64,000 nucleotides of DNA from Streptomyces sp. NBC_01298. GTDB taxonomy: Bacteria > Actinomycetota > Actinomycetes > Streptomycetales > Streptomycetaceae. The notes beneath the pieces were generated by a model. That model had not been told where the DNA came from. It saw nothing but the letters and a program-made list of their open reading frames with translations, and did not search any database. The DNA lies in contig NZ_CP108414.1 in NCBI RefSeq assembly GCF_035978755.1, positions 868,001 through 932,000 of the forward strand, in the 5' to 3' direction. A program made the translations under genes and the position numbers. Every line of letters starts with the position of its first letter. Positions within the stretch are counted from its first letter, which is position 1. Positions 37,923 to 47,060 of this stretch are shown here, piece after piece.

Positions 37923-39962
37923 ATGACTCTGCACCCCGAAGCCGCCGCTCTGCTGGAGCGCTCTCACCAGCTCGGCGCGGACGCGCGCAACACCAACTAC
38001 GCGGGCGGCAACACCTCCGCGAAGGGCACCTCGACCGACCCCGTCACCGGCGGCGACATCGAGCTGATGTGGGTCAAGGGCTCCGGCGGCGACCTCGGCA
38101 CCCTCACGGAGGACGGGCTCGCCGTCCTGCGCCTCGACCGGCTGCGCGCCCTCGTGGACGTCTATCCCGGCGTGGAGCGCGAGGACGAGATGGTGGCCGC
38201 CTTCGACTACTGCCTGCACGGCAAGGGCGGGGCCGCGCCTTCCATCGACACGGCCATGCACGGCCTGGTGGACGCCGCGCACGTCGACCACCTCCACCCG
38301 GATTCGGGGATCGCACTGGCCTGCGCGGCGGACGGTGAGAAGCTGACCGCCGAGTGCTTCGGCGACACGGTGGTGTGGGTGCCCTGGCGGCGCCCCGGAT
38401 TCCAGCTCGGCCTGGACATCGCCGCCGTCAAGGAGGCGAACCCGCAGGCCATCGGCTGTGTCCTCGGCGGCCACGGCATATCGGCCTGGGGCGACTCCAG
38501 CGAGGACTGCCGGCGCAACTCGCTGCACATCATCCGTACCGCCGAGCGGTTCCTCGGCGAGCGTGGCCGGCCGGAGCCGTTCGGTCCGGTCATCAGCGGA
38601 TACGAGCCGCTGCCGGAGGAGAACCGCCGGGCCCGGGCCGCCGCCCTGGCTCCGCACATCCGGGCCATCGCCTCCCAGGACCGGGCGCAGGTAGGGCACT
38701 TCAACGACGGCGAGGCCGTACTCGACTTCGTCGCCCGCGCCGAGCACCCGAGGCTGGCCGCGCTGGGCACCTCCTGCCCCGACCACTTCCTGCGCACCAA
38801 GGTACGGCCCCTGGTCCTCGACCTGCCGCCCACCGCACCCCTTGAAGAGGCGGTCGCCCGCCTGCGGGAACTGCACCTCGCTTACCGCGAGGAGTACACC
38901 GCCTACCACCGGCGCAACGCGACCGCCGACTCCCCCGCCCTGCGCGGTGCGGATCCCGCGATCGTGCTGGTGCCCGGGGTCGGCATGTTCTCCTTCGGCA
39001 AGGACAAGCAGACCGCGCGCGTGGCGGGCGAGTTCTACGTCAACGCGATCAACGTGATGCGCGGCGCGGAGGCCGTCTCCAGCTACCTGCCGATCGACGA
39101 GGCCGAGAAGTTCCGCATCGAGTACTGGGAGCTGGAGGAGGCCAAGCTGCGGCGGATGCCCGCGCCCAAGCCGCTGGCCACCCGTATCGCGCTGGTCACG
39201 GGCGCGGGCAGCGGCATCGGCAGGGCGATCGCCCACCGGCTGGCGGCGGAGGGGGCCTGCGTGGTGGTCGCCGACCTGAACGAGGACAACGCCGCGGCCG
39301 TCGCAGAAGAGCTCGGCGGCTCCGACCGGGCCGTGGCGGTCCGCGTCGACGTCACCTCGGAGGAGCAGATCACCGGCGCGTTCCAGGAGGCTCTGCTCGC
39401 CTTCGGCGGCGTCGATCTCGTCGTCAACAACGCCGGCGTCTCCATCTCCAAGCCGCTCCTGGAGACCACCGCCAAGGACTGGGACCTCCAGCACGACATC
39501 ATGGCCCGCGGCTCCTTCCTCGTCTCCCGAGAGGCCGCGCGGATCATGCGGGACCAGGGCCTGGGCGGCGACATCGTCTACATCGCGTCCAAGAACGCCG
39601 TCTTCGCCGGCCCGAACAACATCGCCTATTCCGCCACCAAGGCCGACCAGGCACACCAGGTCCGCCTGCTCGCCGCCGAGCTCGGGGAACACGGCATCCG
39701 CGTGAACGGGGTCAACCCCGACGGCGTCGTCCGGGGCTCGGGGATCTTCGCCGGCGGCTGGGGAGCCCAGCGCGCGGCCACGTACGGCATCGAGGAGGAG
39801 AAGCTCGGCGAGTTCTACGCCCAGCGCACCCTCCTCAAGCGCGAGGTCCTGCCCGAGCACGTCGCGAACGCGGTGCTCGTGCTCACCAGTGGCGACCTCA
39901 GCCACACCACCGGCCTGCACGTCCCCGTCGACGCCGGCGTCGCCGCCGCGTTCCTGCGATGA
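37923..39962 (+). CDS. rhaD: Bifunctional rhamnulose-1-phosphate aldolase / lactaldehyde dehydrogenase (SDR)
   Basis: 679 residues, a natural fusion. Residues about 1-410 are a class II aldolase with zinc-site [10 protein letters not shown]. Residues about 420-679 are a short-chain dehydrogenase with [16 protein letters not shown] and the catalytic YSATK. The aldolase makes DHAP and L-lactaldehyde, and the dehydrogenase is expected to oxidise lactaldehyde to L-lactate. ATG at 37923 lies 59 bp after the isomerase stop; the very long frame to 36762 crosses rhaI and is rejected. The downstream lutABC genes take up the lactate. Confidence 0.93.
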   Translation: MTLHPEAAALLERSHQLGADARNTNYAGGNTSAKGTSTDPVTGGDIELMWVKGSGGDLGTLTEDGLAVLRLDRLRALVDVYPGVEREDEMVAAFDYCLHGKGGAAPSIDTAMHGLVDAAHVDHLHPDSGIALACAADGEKLTAECFGDTVVWVPWRRPGFQLGLDIAAVKEANPQAIGCVLGGHGISAWGDSSEDCRRNSLHIIRTAERFLGERGRPEPFGPVISGYEPLPEENRRARAAALAPHIRAIASQDRAQVGHFNDGEAVLDFVARAEHPRLAALGTSCPDHFLRTKVRPLVLDLPPTAPLEEAVARLRELHLAYREEYTAYHRRNATADSPALRGADPAIVLVPGVGMFSFGKDKQTARVAGEFYVNAINVMRGAEAVSSYLPIDEAEKFRIEYWELEEAKLRRMPAPKPLATRIALVTGAGSGIGRAIAHRLAAEGACVVVADLNEDNAAAVAEELGGSDRAVAVRVDVTSEEQITGAFQEALLAFGGVDLVVNNAGVSISKPLLETTAKDWDLQHDIMARGSFLVSREAARIMRDQGLGGDIVYIASKNAVFAGPNNIAYSATKADQAHQVRLLAAELGEHGIRVNGVNPDGVVRGSGIFAGGWGAQRAATYGIEEEKLGEFYAQRTLLKREVLPEHVANAVLVLTSGDLSHTTGLHVPVDAGVAAAFLR

Positions 39963-41431
39963 GCACGGAGCCGCAGCCGTTCGCCGCGGTCGACCTCGGC
40001 GCGTCCAGCGGACGCGTCATGGTCGGCCGCGTCGGCCCCGGCACCCTGGAACTGACCGAGGCCCATCGCTTCCCCAACCGGCCGGTGCGCGCCGGTGCCA
40101 CGCTGCACTGGGACATCCTCGGGCTGTACGCGGGCGTCCTCGACGGGCTGCGCGCGGCCGGAGCCACCACCGGTGGACGCCTCGCCTCGGTCGGGATCGA
40201 CAGCTGGGCCGTGGACTACGGGCTGATCGACGACGACGGCGCCCTGCTCGGCAATCCCGTGCACTACCGGGACGCCCGCACCGAGGGAGTGCCTGAAAAG
40301 GTGTGGTCCAAGGCCCCGGCCGAGCGACTGTACGCGCAGACCGGCATTCAGCACGCGCCCTTCAACACGCTGTACCAACTGACGGCCGCCCGGAGCACCG
40401 CGCAGTTGGCCGCCGCTCGGCGGCTCCTGTTGATCCCGGACCTGGTCTCCTACTGGCTGACGGGCCAGGAGGGGACCGAGCTCACCAATGCCTCCACCAC
40501 CCAGCTGCTCGACCCGCGCACGGGAAGCTGGTCGTACGCCGTCGCCGATGCCGCGGACATGGACCTCAGCCTGTTCCCGCCCCTGCGGCATCCCGGCGAT
40601 CCCGCGGGCCTCCTGCTGCCCGAGGTCCTCGACGCCACGGGGGTGGCCGGTCCGGTGCCGGTCACGACGGTCGCTTCGCACGACACCGCGTCGGCCGTCG
40701 TCGCCGTACCCGCGGGGCGTGACGAGCGCTTCGCGTACATCTGCACCGGCACCTGGTCGTTGGTCGGCCTGGAGCTCGACTCGCCCGTCCTGACCGGAGC
40801 AAGCCGCCGCGCGAACTTCACCAACGAACTGGGGATCGACGGGACCGTGCGCTACCTGCGCAACGTCATGGGGCTGTGGCTCCTGCAGGAGTGCATGCGG
40901 GAACGGGAGTGGGAAGGCGCCGGTCTCGTTCCGCTGCTGAAGGCCGCCTCGGAGGTTCCGGGGCTCGTCTCCGTGGTGGACGCCGCCGACCCCGCCTTCC
41001 TTGCCCCCGGCCGGATGCCGCAGCGCATTGCCGAGGCCTGCCGAAGGTCGGGCCAGCCGGTGCCGCGCACACCCGCCGAGACGACGCGGTGCATCCTCGA
41101 CTCCCTGGCACTCGCCCACCGTAAGGCCGTCCAGGACGCACAGCGCCTCGCCGACCGGGAGGTCGACGTCATTCACATCGTGGGCGGCGGAGCACGCAAC
41201 GCCCTGCTGTGCCAGTTGACGGCCGACGCGTGCGGGCTGCCGGTGGTGGCCGGTCCGGCGGAGGCGGCAGCCCTCGGGAACGTGCTCGTACAGGCGCGCG
41301 CCCAGGGACTCGTCGGCGATCGCGCGGCCATGCGGGAGCTGTTGACGCGCTCCCAGCCCCTGACCCGCTACGAACCGGCCGGCGACCGGGCGGCCTGGGC
41401 CGCCGCAGCCGAGCGGATCACCCCTCCCTGA
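39959..41431 (+). CDS. rhaB: L-rhamnulokinase
   Basis: 490 residues, FGGY kinase family. N-terminal phosphate loop VDLGASSGRVMVG, substrate words GIDSWAVDYGLID and ASHDTASAV, and adenosine-site HIVGGGARNALL are intact. It phosphorylates L-rhamnulose at C1. The ATG overlaps the aldolase stop by 4 bp. Order isomerase, aldolase, kinase is not the biochemical order but is common. Confidence 0.93.
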   Translation: MSTEPQPFAAVDLGASSGRVMVGRVGPGTLELTEAHRFPNRPVRAGATLHWDILGLYAGVLDGLRAAGATTGGRLASVGIDSWAVDYGLIDDDGALLGNPVHYRDARTEGVPEKVWSKAPAERLYAQTGIQHAPFNTLYQLTAARSTAQLAAARRLLLIPDLVSYWLTGQEGTELTNASTTQLLDPRTGSWSYAVADAADMDLSLFPPLRHPGDPAGLLLPEVLDATGVAGPVPVTTVASHDTASAVVAVPAGRDERFAYICTGTWSLVGLELDSPVLTGASRRANFTNELGIDGTVRYLRNVMGLWLLQECMREREWEGAGLVPLLKAASEVPGLVSVVDAADPAFLAPGRMPQRIAEACRRSGQPVPRTPAETTRCILDSLALAHRKAVQDAQRLADREVDVIHIVGGGARNALLCQLTADACGLPVVAGPAEAAALGNVLVQARAQGLVGDRAAMRELLTRSQPLTRYEPAGDRAAWAAAAERITPP

Positions 41432-41442
41432 CCGCTGTGGGC

Positions 41443-41471
41443 GGGCGCGGGTCGAAGTGTCCCCCGCGCCC
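41443..41471. terminator. Hairpin between rhaB and lutA
   Basis: GGGCGCGGG and CCCGCGCCC flank an 11-base loop. It lies 11 bp after the rhaB stop and could lower read-through into lutABC rather than stop it. Confidence 0.45.
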
Positions 41472-41505
41472 ACCCGCGGTCCAACCGTCGCTACGAAGGA
41501 GCACC

Positions 41506-42261
41506 ATGCGCGTCGCCCTGTTCCTGACGTGTCTGAACGACACGTTGTACCCCGACACCGGCAAGGCGGTGGTGAAGCTCCTGACCCGGCTGGGCGTCGA
41601 CGTCGACTTCCCCATGGCTCAGACCTGTTGTGGGCAAGCGCACTACAACACCGGCTATCGGCACGAGGCCGAACCGCTCGCCCTGCACTTCGCCGACGTG
41701 TTCACCGGCTACGACGCGATCGTCACACCGTCCGGGTCGTGCGCCGCGATGGTGCGCGAGCTGTACCCGCGGATGGGCGAACGGGCGGAGGCCGAGGGCC
41801 GCGGCGGGACCCTGTCCGCCCACCTGGCCCCCGTGGTGCCCGCGACGTACGAGCTGACGGAGTTCCTCGTGGACGTGCTGGGGGTGACGGACGTCGGCGC
41901 GTACTACCCCCGCACCGTCACCTACCACCCGACCTGCCACGGGCTGCGCAGCCTCGGCCTGGGAGAGCGTCCGTACCAGCTGCTGCGGGCCGTCAAGGGA
42001 CTTGAGCTGGTCGAGCTGCCGGGTGCGGACGAGTGTTGCGGCTTCGGCGGCACCTTCGCGGTGAAGAACGCCGACGTCTCGGCCGCGATGGGTGCCGACA
42101 AGATCCGCAACGCCGAGTCGACGGGCGCGCAGGCGCTCTGCGCGGCGGACAACTCGTGTCTGATGCACCTCGGCGGGACCATGTCCCGGCTGAAGGTGGA
42201 CATGCGACCGGTCCACATAGCGGAGATCCTCGCGAGCACGGAAGAGAGGTCCGCGCGGTGA
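41506..42261 (+). CDS. lutA: L-lactate utilisation protein LutA/LldE
   Basis: 251 residues with two cysteine-rich CCG domains: TCCGQAHYNTG in the first and ECCGFGGTFAVK in the second. With LutB and LutC it oxidises L-lactate to pyruvate in the cytoplasm. GAAGGAG lies 6 bp before the ATG. Starts 74 bp after rhaB; this places lactate oxidation right after the lactate-producing aldolase-dehydrogenase. Confidence 0.93.
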   Translation: MRVALFLTCLNDTLYPDTGKAVVKLLTRLGVDVDFPMAQTCCGQAHYNTGYRHEAEPLALHFADVFTGYDAIVTPSGSCAAMVRELYPRMGERAEAEGRGGTLSAHLAPVVPATYELTEFLVDVLGVTDVGAYYPRTVTYHPTCHGLRSLGLGERPYQLLRAVKGLELVELPGADECCGFGGTFAVKNADVSAAMGADKIRNAESTGAQALCAADNSCLMHLGGTMSRLKVDMRPVHIAEILASTEERSAR

Positions 42262-43736
42262 GCGGAACCTTCCTAGGAATGCCGGCGTTCCCGAAAGCAG
42301 CCCGTGAGGCCGTCGGGGACGAGCGGCTGCGTGCCAACCTCCGGCACGCCACCCACACCATCCGCGACAAACGGGCCCGCGCCGTCGGCGAACTCGAGGA
42401 CTGGGAAGCCCTGCGGGAGGCGGGGAAGCAGATCAAGGACCACACGCTCCGTCACCTCGACCGTTACCTCGTCCAGCTGGAGGAAGCCGTCACGGCCGCC
42501 GGTGGCATCGTCCACTGGGCCTGCGACGCCGCCGAGGCCAACCGGATCGTCGCGGACCTGGTGAAAGCCACCGGCGAGACCGAAGTCGTGAAGGTCAAGT
42601 CGATGGCCACCCAGGAGATCGGCCTCAACGAGGCCTTGGAGGCCGAGGGCATCCGGGCCTACGAGACCGACCTCGCCGAGCTCATCGTCCAGCTGGCCGA
42701 CGACCGGCCCTCTCACATCCTCGTCCCCGCCATCCACCGCAACCGCGGCGAGATCCGCGACATCTTCCACGACACGATGAAGAACTGGGGCCGTCCGGCG
42801 CCGGAGGGCCTCACGGACGAGCCGGCCGAGCTCGCGGAGGCGGCCAGACTGCACCTGCGGGAGAAGTTCCTGCGCGCGAAGGTCGCGATCTCGGGGGCGA
42901 ACTTCATGGTCGCCGAGTCCGGCACCCTCGTGGTCGTCGAGTCGGAGGGCAACGGCCGCATGTGCCTGACGCTGCCCGAGACCCTCATCTCCGTCGTCGG
43001 CGTCGAGAAGGTCGTTCCGACCTGGCGGGACCTGGAGGTCTTCCTCCAGACCCTGCCCCGCTCCTCGACCGCCGAACGCATGAACCCGTACACGAGCACG
43101 TGGACCGGCACCATCGACGGCGACGGGCCGACCGCCTTCCACCTGGTGCTGCTCGACAACGGCCGCACCGACACCCTCGCCGACGAGGTGGGCCGCCAGG
43201 CGCTGCGCTGCATCCGCTGCTCCGCCTGCCTCAACGTCTGCCCGGTGTACGAGAGGGCCGGCGGCCACGCCTACGGCTCCGTCTATCCCGGGCCGATCGG
43301 TGCGATCCTCAGCCCCCAACTGCGCGGCACCACCTCCGAGATCGATGCCTCGCTGCCCTATGCCTCCTCGCTGTGCGGCGCCTGCTACGACGTGTGCCCG
43401 GTCGCCATCGACATCCCCGAGGTCCTGGTCCACCTGCGGGAGCGCGTCGCCCAGGGAGGCCCGGCGGTCACCCGCGGCGAGAAGGTCGTCCTCAGGCCCG
43501 CCCGGGGGCACGCGGCGGAGCGGGCGGCGATGCGCGCGGCCCGCTGGGTGCTGGGCAGCCCGGGCGTCCTGCGCACCGGTCAGCGCTTCGCTGCCCGCAC
43601 CCGGCGCCTCCATCCCCGTACGCTCCCGGGCCCGGGTCGGGCCTGGTCGGCGAGCCGGGATCTTCCCTCGATGCCGGCGGAGCCCTTCCGCGACTGGTGG
43701 CAGCGTACGAACGGTGGAAAGGGAGAGGCGCAGTGA
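42258..43736 (+). CDS. lutB: L-lactate utilisation iron-sulfur protein LutB/LldF
   Basis: 492 residues. LUD domain (about 60-290) followed by two 4Fe-4S clusters: CIRCSACLNVCPVY and CGACYDVCP. The C-terminal tail is basic. GTG start overlaps the lutA stop by 4 bp. Electron acceptor of the complex is not visible. Confidence 0.93.
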   Translation: MSGTFLGMPAFPKAAREAVGDERLRANLRHATHTIRDKRARAVGELEDWEALREAGKQIKDHTLRHLDRYLVQLEEAVTAAGGIVHWACDAAEANRIVADLVKATGETEVVKVKSMATQEIGLNEALEAEGIRAYETDLAELIVQLADDRPSHILVPAIHRNRGEIRDIFHDTMKNWGRPAPEGLTDEPAELAEAARLHLREKFLRAKVAISGANFMVAESGTLVVVESEGNGRMCLTLPETLISVVGVEKVVPTWRDLEVFLQTLPRSSTAERMNPYTSTWTGTIDGDGPTAFHLVLLDNGRTDTLADEVGRQALRCIRCSACLNVCPVYERAGGHAYGSVYPGPIGAILSPQLRGTTSEIDASLPYASSLCGACYDVCPVAIDIPEVLVHLRERVAQGGPAVTRGEKVVLRPARGHAAERAAMRAARWVLGSPGVLRTGQRFAARTRRLHPRTLPGPGRAWSASRDLPSMPAEPFRDWWQRTNGGKGEAQ

Positions 43737-44380
43737 GCAGCAGAGAGATCGTTCTCGGCCGCATCCGGCGGGCGCTGGCCGACGTGCCCGCCGGCGACCA
43801 CGCGTACGCGGATGCCGTCACCCGCGACTATCTGCGCGAACACGGGACGCGCACCCGGGAGGAGACCGCCGCGCTCCTCGCCGAGAACCTGAGCGAGTAC
43901 CGGGCCGTGGTGCACCGCACCGATGCCGACGGTCTGCCGGCCCTGCTCGCCCGGTTGCTCACCGAGCGCGGTGCGACGAGCGTCCTGGTTCCACCGGGGC
44001 TGCCGGCGGACTGGCTCGGGGCGAGCGAGGTGACCCGTGTCCATGATCGGGCCGCGAGCAGCGCCTACGAACTGGAGAAGGCCGACAGCGTCGTCACCGG
44101 ATGCGCCGTGGCCATCGCGGAGACCGGCACCCTGGTCCTGGACGGCTCCCCCGACCAGGGGCGCCGTCGCATCACGCTGATGCCCGACCATCACATCTGC
44201 GTCGTCCACGTCCCGGACCAGCTCGTCTCCTCCCTCCCCCAGGCCCTCGAACGGCTCGATCCGGCCCGGCCGCTCACCTGGATCTCGGGGCCCTCCGCGA
44301 CCAGCGACATCGAGCTGGACCGGGTCGAGGGGGTGCACGGCCCCCGCGCTTTGGAGGTGGTGCTGCTCGGTGGGCGCTGA
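43733..44380 (+). CDS. lutC: L-lactate utilisation protein LutC (LUD domain)
   Basis: 215 residues, LUD/DUF162 family, with GCAVAIAETGTLVLDGS and ISGPSATSDIELDRVEGVHG at the C terminus. GTG start overlaps the lutB stop by 4 bp. Last gene before a strong bidirectional terminator. Confidence 0.92.
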   Translation: MSSREIVLGRIRRALADVPAGDHAYADAVTRDYLREHGTRTREETAALLAENLSEYRAVVHRTDADGLPALLARLLTERGATSVLVPPGLPADWLGASEVTRVHDRAASSAYELEKADSVVTGCAVAIAETGTLVLDGSPDQGRRRITLMPDHHICVVHVPDQLVSSLPQALERLDPARPLTWISGPSATSDIELDRVEGVHGPRALEVVLLGGR

Positions 44381-44387
44381 CGCACAT

Positions 44388-44434
44388 ACCTGTGGACGCC
44401 CCCTCACCCGATGGGTGAGGGGGCGTCCACAGGT
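44388..44434. terminator. Bidirectional terminator with perfect 22-bp stem
   Basis: Arms beginning ACCTGTGGACGCCCCC and complementary throughout flank a GAT loop. It lies between the convergent lutC and GH3 genes, 8 and 15 bp from their stops. Confidence 0.88.
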
Positions 44435-44449
44435 AATCGGGTACGTTCG

Positions 44450-46927
44450 TCAGCCCAGTTGGACGGCCTGCTCTCCGGCGAGGCTCCTCGACGAGCTGCC
44501 CACAGCGAAGCTGTACGTGCCGGGTGTGAGGGCCCAGGTCCCCGAGTCCCACACGGTCAGGTCCTGGTCGGGGACGGTGAAGGCGAGGCGCGTGGACTCC
44601 CCCGCCTTCAAGGTGATCTTGCGGAACGCCACGAGGCGGCGCGGCTCGGCTCGGGCGGCCTCGGGGAGGGTGGCGTACGTCTGGACGACCTCGGTGCCCG
44701 GCCGCGAGCCGGTGTTCGTGAGGGTGACCGAGACGGTGGTGCCCGTCTCGTGCCCGCCGCGCGCGACGGCCAGGGAGCCGTACGTGAAGGACGTGTACGA
44801 GAGGCCGTGGCCGAAGGGGAACAGCGGCTGCTGCCCCTCGGCGTCGTAGGAGCGGTAGCCGACCGCGATTCCCTCGTCGTAGGAGACGGCGCCGCCGGTA
44901 CCGGGGTAGGAGGCGGGCGTGGTACCCGGCCCCTGCGAGGGAGCCGCGGGGAAGGTGACGGGCAGCCGGCCGGCGGGGTCGGTGTCGCCGAAGAGGACCT
45001 GTGCCAGTGCCGTACCCGTGCCCTGGCCGCCGTACCAGGTGTGCAGGACGGCCGCCACGTCGTCGAGCCAGGGCATGGCCACGGGGCCGTCGGTGTTGAG
45101 GACCACGATGGTGCGCGGGTTCGCGGCGGCGACGGCGCGGATCAGCTGGTTCTGGTCACCGGGCAGGTCGAGCTGGTGGTGGTCCATGTCCTCGCCGGCG
45201 ATCCGGTTGACGACGACCACGGCAGCGTCGGCGGCGCGCGCGGTCTCCACGGCGGCCGGGATGAGGGAGTCGGGCTGCCAGCCGAAGGTCAGGCCGCAGG
45301 TGTTGGTGTCCGCGGTGGCGTTGGTGTACTCCAGCTCCACGGTGACCGGGTGGCCCGCGGTCAGCTCGATGGCGCCCTGGAGGGGGTAGTCGTAGGTGCC
45401 GAGGAAGAAGCGGCGGCAGTGTCGGGTGCCGGAGACGACGGTGACGCCGTCGATCGTCAGCTTCGCGGTGCCGGCGGGAAGCAGCGAGAGGCGGTGCAGG
45501 CCATCGGCGGCGGGCGTCAGCGTGCCGGTCCATGTCGCGGACCAGATCTCGGGAAGGCCCTCGTCCGGTGTGACGGCGAAGTCGACCGTCGCGTCGGTCC
45601 TTCTCAGCACGGGGGTGCCGGAGGCGTCGGAACCGGCGTAGTAGGTGCCGTCCAGCCCGGAGGACCCGTCAGCGGTGCGCAGGGAGGTCTGCGGGACGAC
45701 GGCGAGCGGCAGGTCCCCGAGGGTGCCCTGGGCCTGCGTGACGAGAAGGTCCTCCTGGTCGGCGCGGGCGCGGATGGCCTGGAAGGGTGTGGTCCAGGCA
45801 CCGGGGTCGACGTAGGTGGACCCGCTGACGCCGGTGAAGGCATCGGTGTCGGCAGGCCCGATGACGGCGAGGGAGGTCAGCCCGGTCGGCAGGGGCAGGG
45901 CCGCGCGGCGGTTGGTCAGCAGAACGGTGCTTGAGACCGCGGCCTCGACGGCGAGCGCTCGGTGCGATGCCGTACTGACATCGGCGGCCGGTTCCGTCAC
46001 GGGGTGGTCGAAGAGGCCGGTGGCGAAGAGGGTGACGAGGATACGGCGCGCGGCGTCGTCGAGCCGGGTCGCGGGGATCGAGCCGTCCGTCAGGCCGCCG
46101 GCAGGGATCTTCACTCCGACCGGACCGAGGCCCGCGAGGTCCATGCCCGCCCGGACCGCGGCGATCTGGTCGTCACCGGCCCAGAAGTCGGGCACGGTGT
46201 AACCGCACAGTCCGAGGCCGTCCTTGAGGTCCGAGAGCAGTGCGGGGCTCTGCGTCGCGAACGTGCCGTTGATCTTCGGGTAGGCCAGCATGACCGACGT
46301 GTACGGGACCGCCGCCAGGACGTGGCGGAACGGGGCCTGGTAGATCTCGCGCAGGGCCCGCTCGGGGACGTGGGTATCGATGGAGAGCCGTCCGGCCTCT
46401 TGCGTGTAGGCGGCGAAGTGCTTGACGGTCGCGGTCACGTGGCGGCTCTGCATCCCGGCCGTGAGGGCGGCTCCCAAACGCCCCGCGAGCAGCGGGTCTT
46501 CCCCGAGGGTCTCGGCCTGGCGCCCGAAGTGCCAGGTCCGGACGAGGTCGACCGTGGGGCCCAGCAGGTTGTTGAAGCCCTTGGCGCGGCCTTCCTCGCC
46601 GATGGCTTCCCCGATCCGGCCTGCCAGTTCCTCGTCGAAGGTGGCGGCTTGGGCAAGCGGAACGGGGAAGGCGGTCACGTTCTGTTCGCCCCGCAGGCCC
46701 GCGGACGCGTCGACCATCGTCAGGGCCGGGATGCCCAGCTCCTTCAGGGAGGTGAAGTCGGCGCGTACGAGCGACTCCTTCTGGGCGGCGGTCATGCGCG
46801 CGAGCAGAGCACCGGCTCGGTCCTCGGCGGAAGGACGCGAGGTGGTGGAGACCTCGGGTACGGGCTCGGCCGTGTCGGCGGTATCTGTCGTGACCGCTGA
46901 GGCGGAGTCGGGCGTGCGGCTGTTCAT
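44450..46927 (-). CDS. Glycoside hydrolase family 3 with inserted PA14 domain (beta-glucosidase type)
   Basis: 825 residues. GH3 N-terminal barrel with substrate-site VKHFAAY (about 168-174) and nucleophile region VPDFWAGDD (D247). GH3 C-terminal sandwich, split by a PA14-type insert at about 390-540 (LDGTYYAGSDASG, WTGTLTPAADGLHRL), then an Fn3-like domain (about 735-815). No signal peptide, so it acts inside the cell on imported glycosides. Beta-glucosidase is the usual activity of this architecture; beta-xylosidase or another specificity is possible. ATG at 46927 has GGAG 7 bp upstream. Follows the rhamnosidase gene after a hairpin. Confidence 0.88.
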   Translation of the reverse strand: MNSRTPDSASAVTTDTADTAEPVPEVSTTSRPSAEDRAGALLARMTAAQKESLVRADFTSLKELGIPALTMVDASAGLRGEQNVTAFPVPLAQAATFDEELAGRIGEAIGEEGRAKGFNNLLGPTVDLVRTWHFGRQAETLGEDPLLAGRLGAALTAGMQSRHVTATVKHFAAYTQEAGRLSIDTHVPERALREIYQAPFRHVLAAVPYTSVMLAYPKINGTFATQSPALLSDLKDGLGLCGYTVPDFWAGDDQIAAVRAGMDLAGLGPVGVKIPAGGLTDGSIPATRLDDAARRILVTLFATGLFDHPVTEPAADVSTASHRALAVEAAVSSTVLLTNRRAALPLPTGLTSLAVIGPADTDAFTGVSGSTYVDPGAWTTPFQAIRARADQEDLLVTQAQGTLGDLPLAVVPQTSLRTADGSSGLDGTYYAGSDASGTPVLRRTDATVDFAVTPDEGLPEIWSATWTGTLTPAADGLHRLSLLPAGTAKLTIDGVTVVSGTRHCRRFFLGTYDYPLQGAIELTAGHPVTVELEYTNATADTNTCGLTFGWQPDSLIPAAVETARAADAAVVVVNRIAGEDMDHHQLDLPGDQNQLIRAVAAANPRTIVVLNTDGPVAMPWLDDVAAVLHTWYGGQGTGTALAQVLFGDTDPAGRLPVTFPAAPSQGPGTTPASYPGTGGAVSYDEGIAVGYRSYDAEGQQPLFPFGHGLSYTSFTYGSLAVARGGHETGTTVSVTLTNTGSRPGTEVVQTYATLPEAARAEPRRLVAFRKITLKAGESTRLAFTVPDQDLTVWDSGTWALTPGTYSFAVGSSSRSLAGEQAVQLG

Positions 46928-46973
46928 AGCGGGTCTCCGAACCGGATGTGCGGGCCGTCGTGGGCGGTGAAGA

Positions 46974-47007
46974 GGGGCCGGCCGTGTGTCAGGGCACGGC
47001 CGGCCCC
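46974..47007. terminator. Hairpin between rhamnosidase and GH3 genes
   Basis: GGGGCCGGCCGTG and its exact complement flank an 8-base loop, 13-bp perfect stem. The two genes are codirectional, so it may attenuate GH3 expression. Confidence 0.65.
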
Positions 47008-47060
47008 GGCTTGGGTGGGGCCTCTGGCCCCGGGCGGGGACGATCAGGAACGCAACGCCC

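Noticed and set aside
37713..39920. 735-codon antisense frame over the aldolase-dehydrogenase gene
   Set aside because: No ribosome site or domain; mirror of the GC bias of a real gene.
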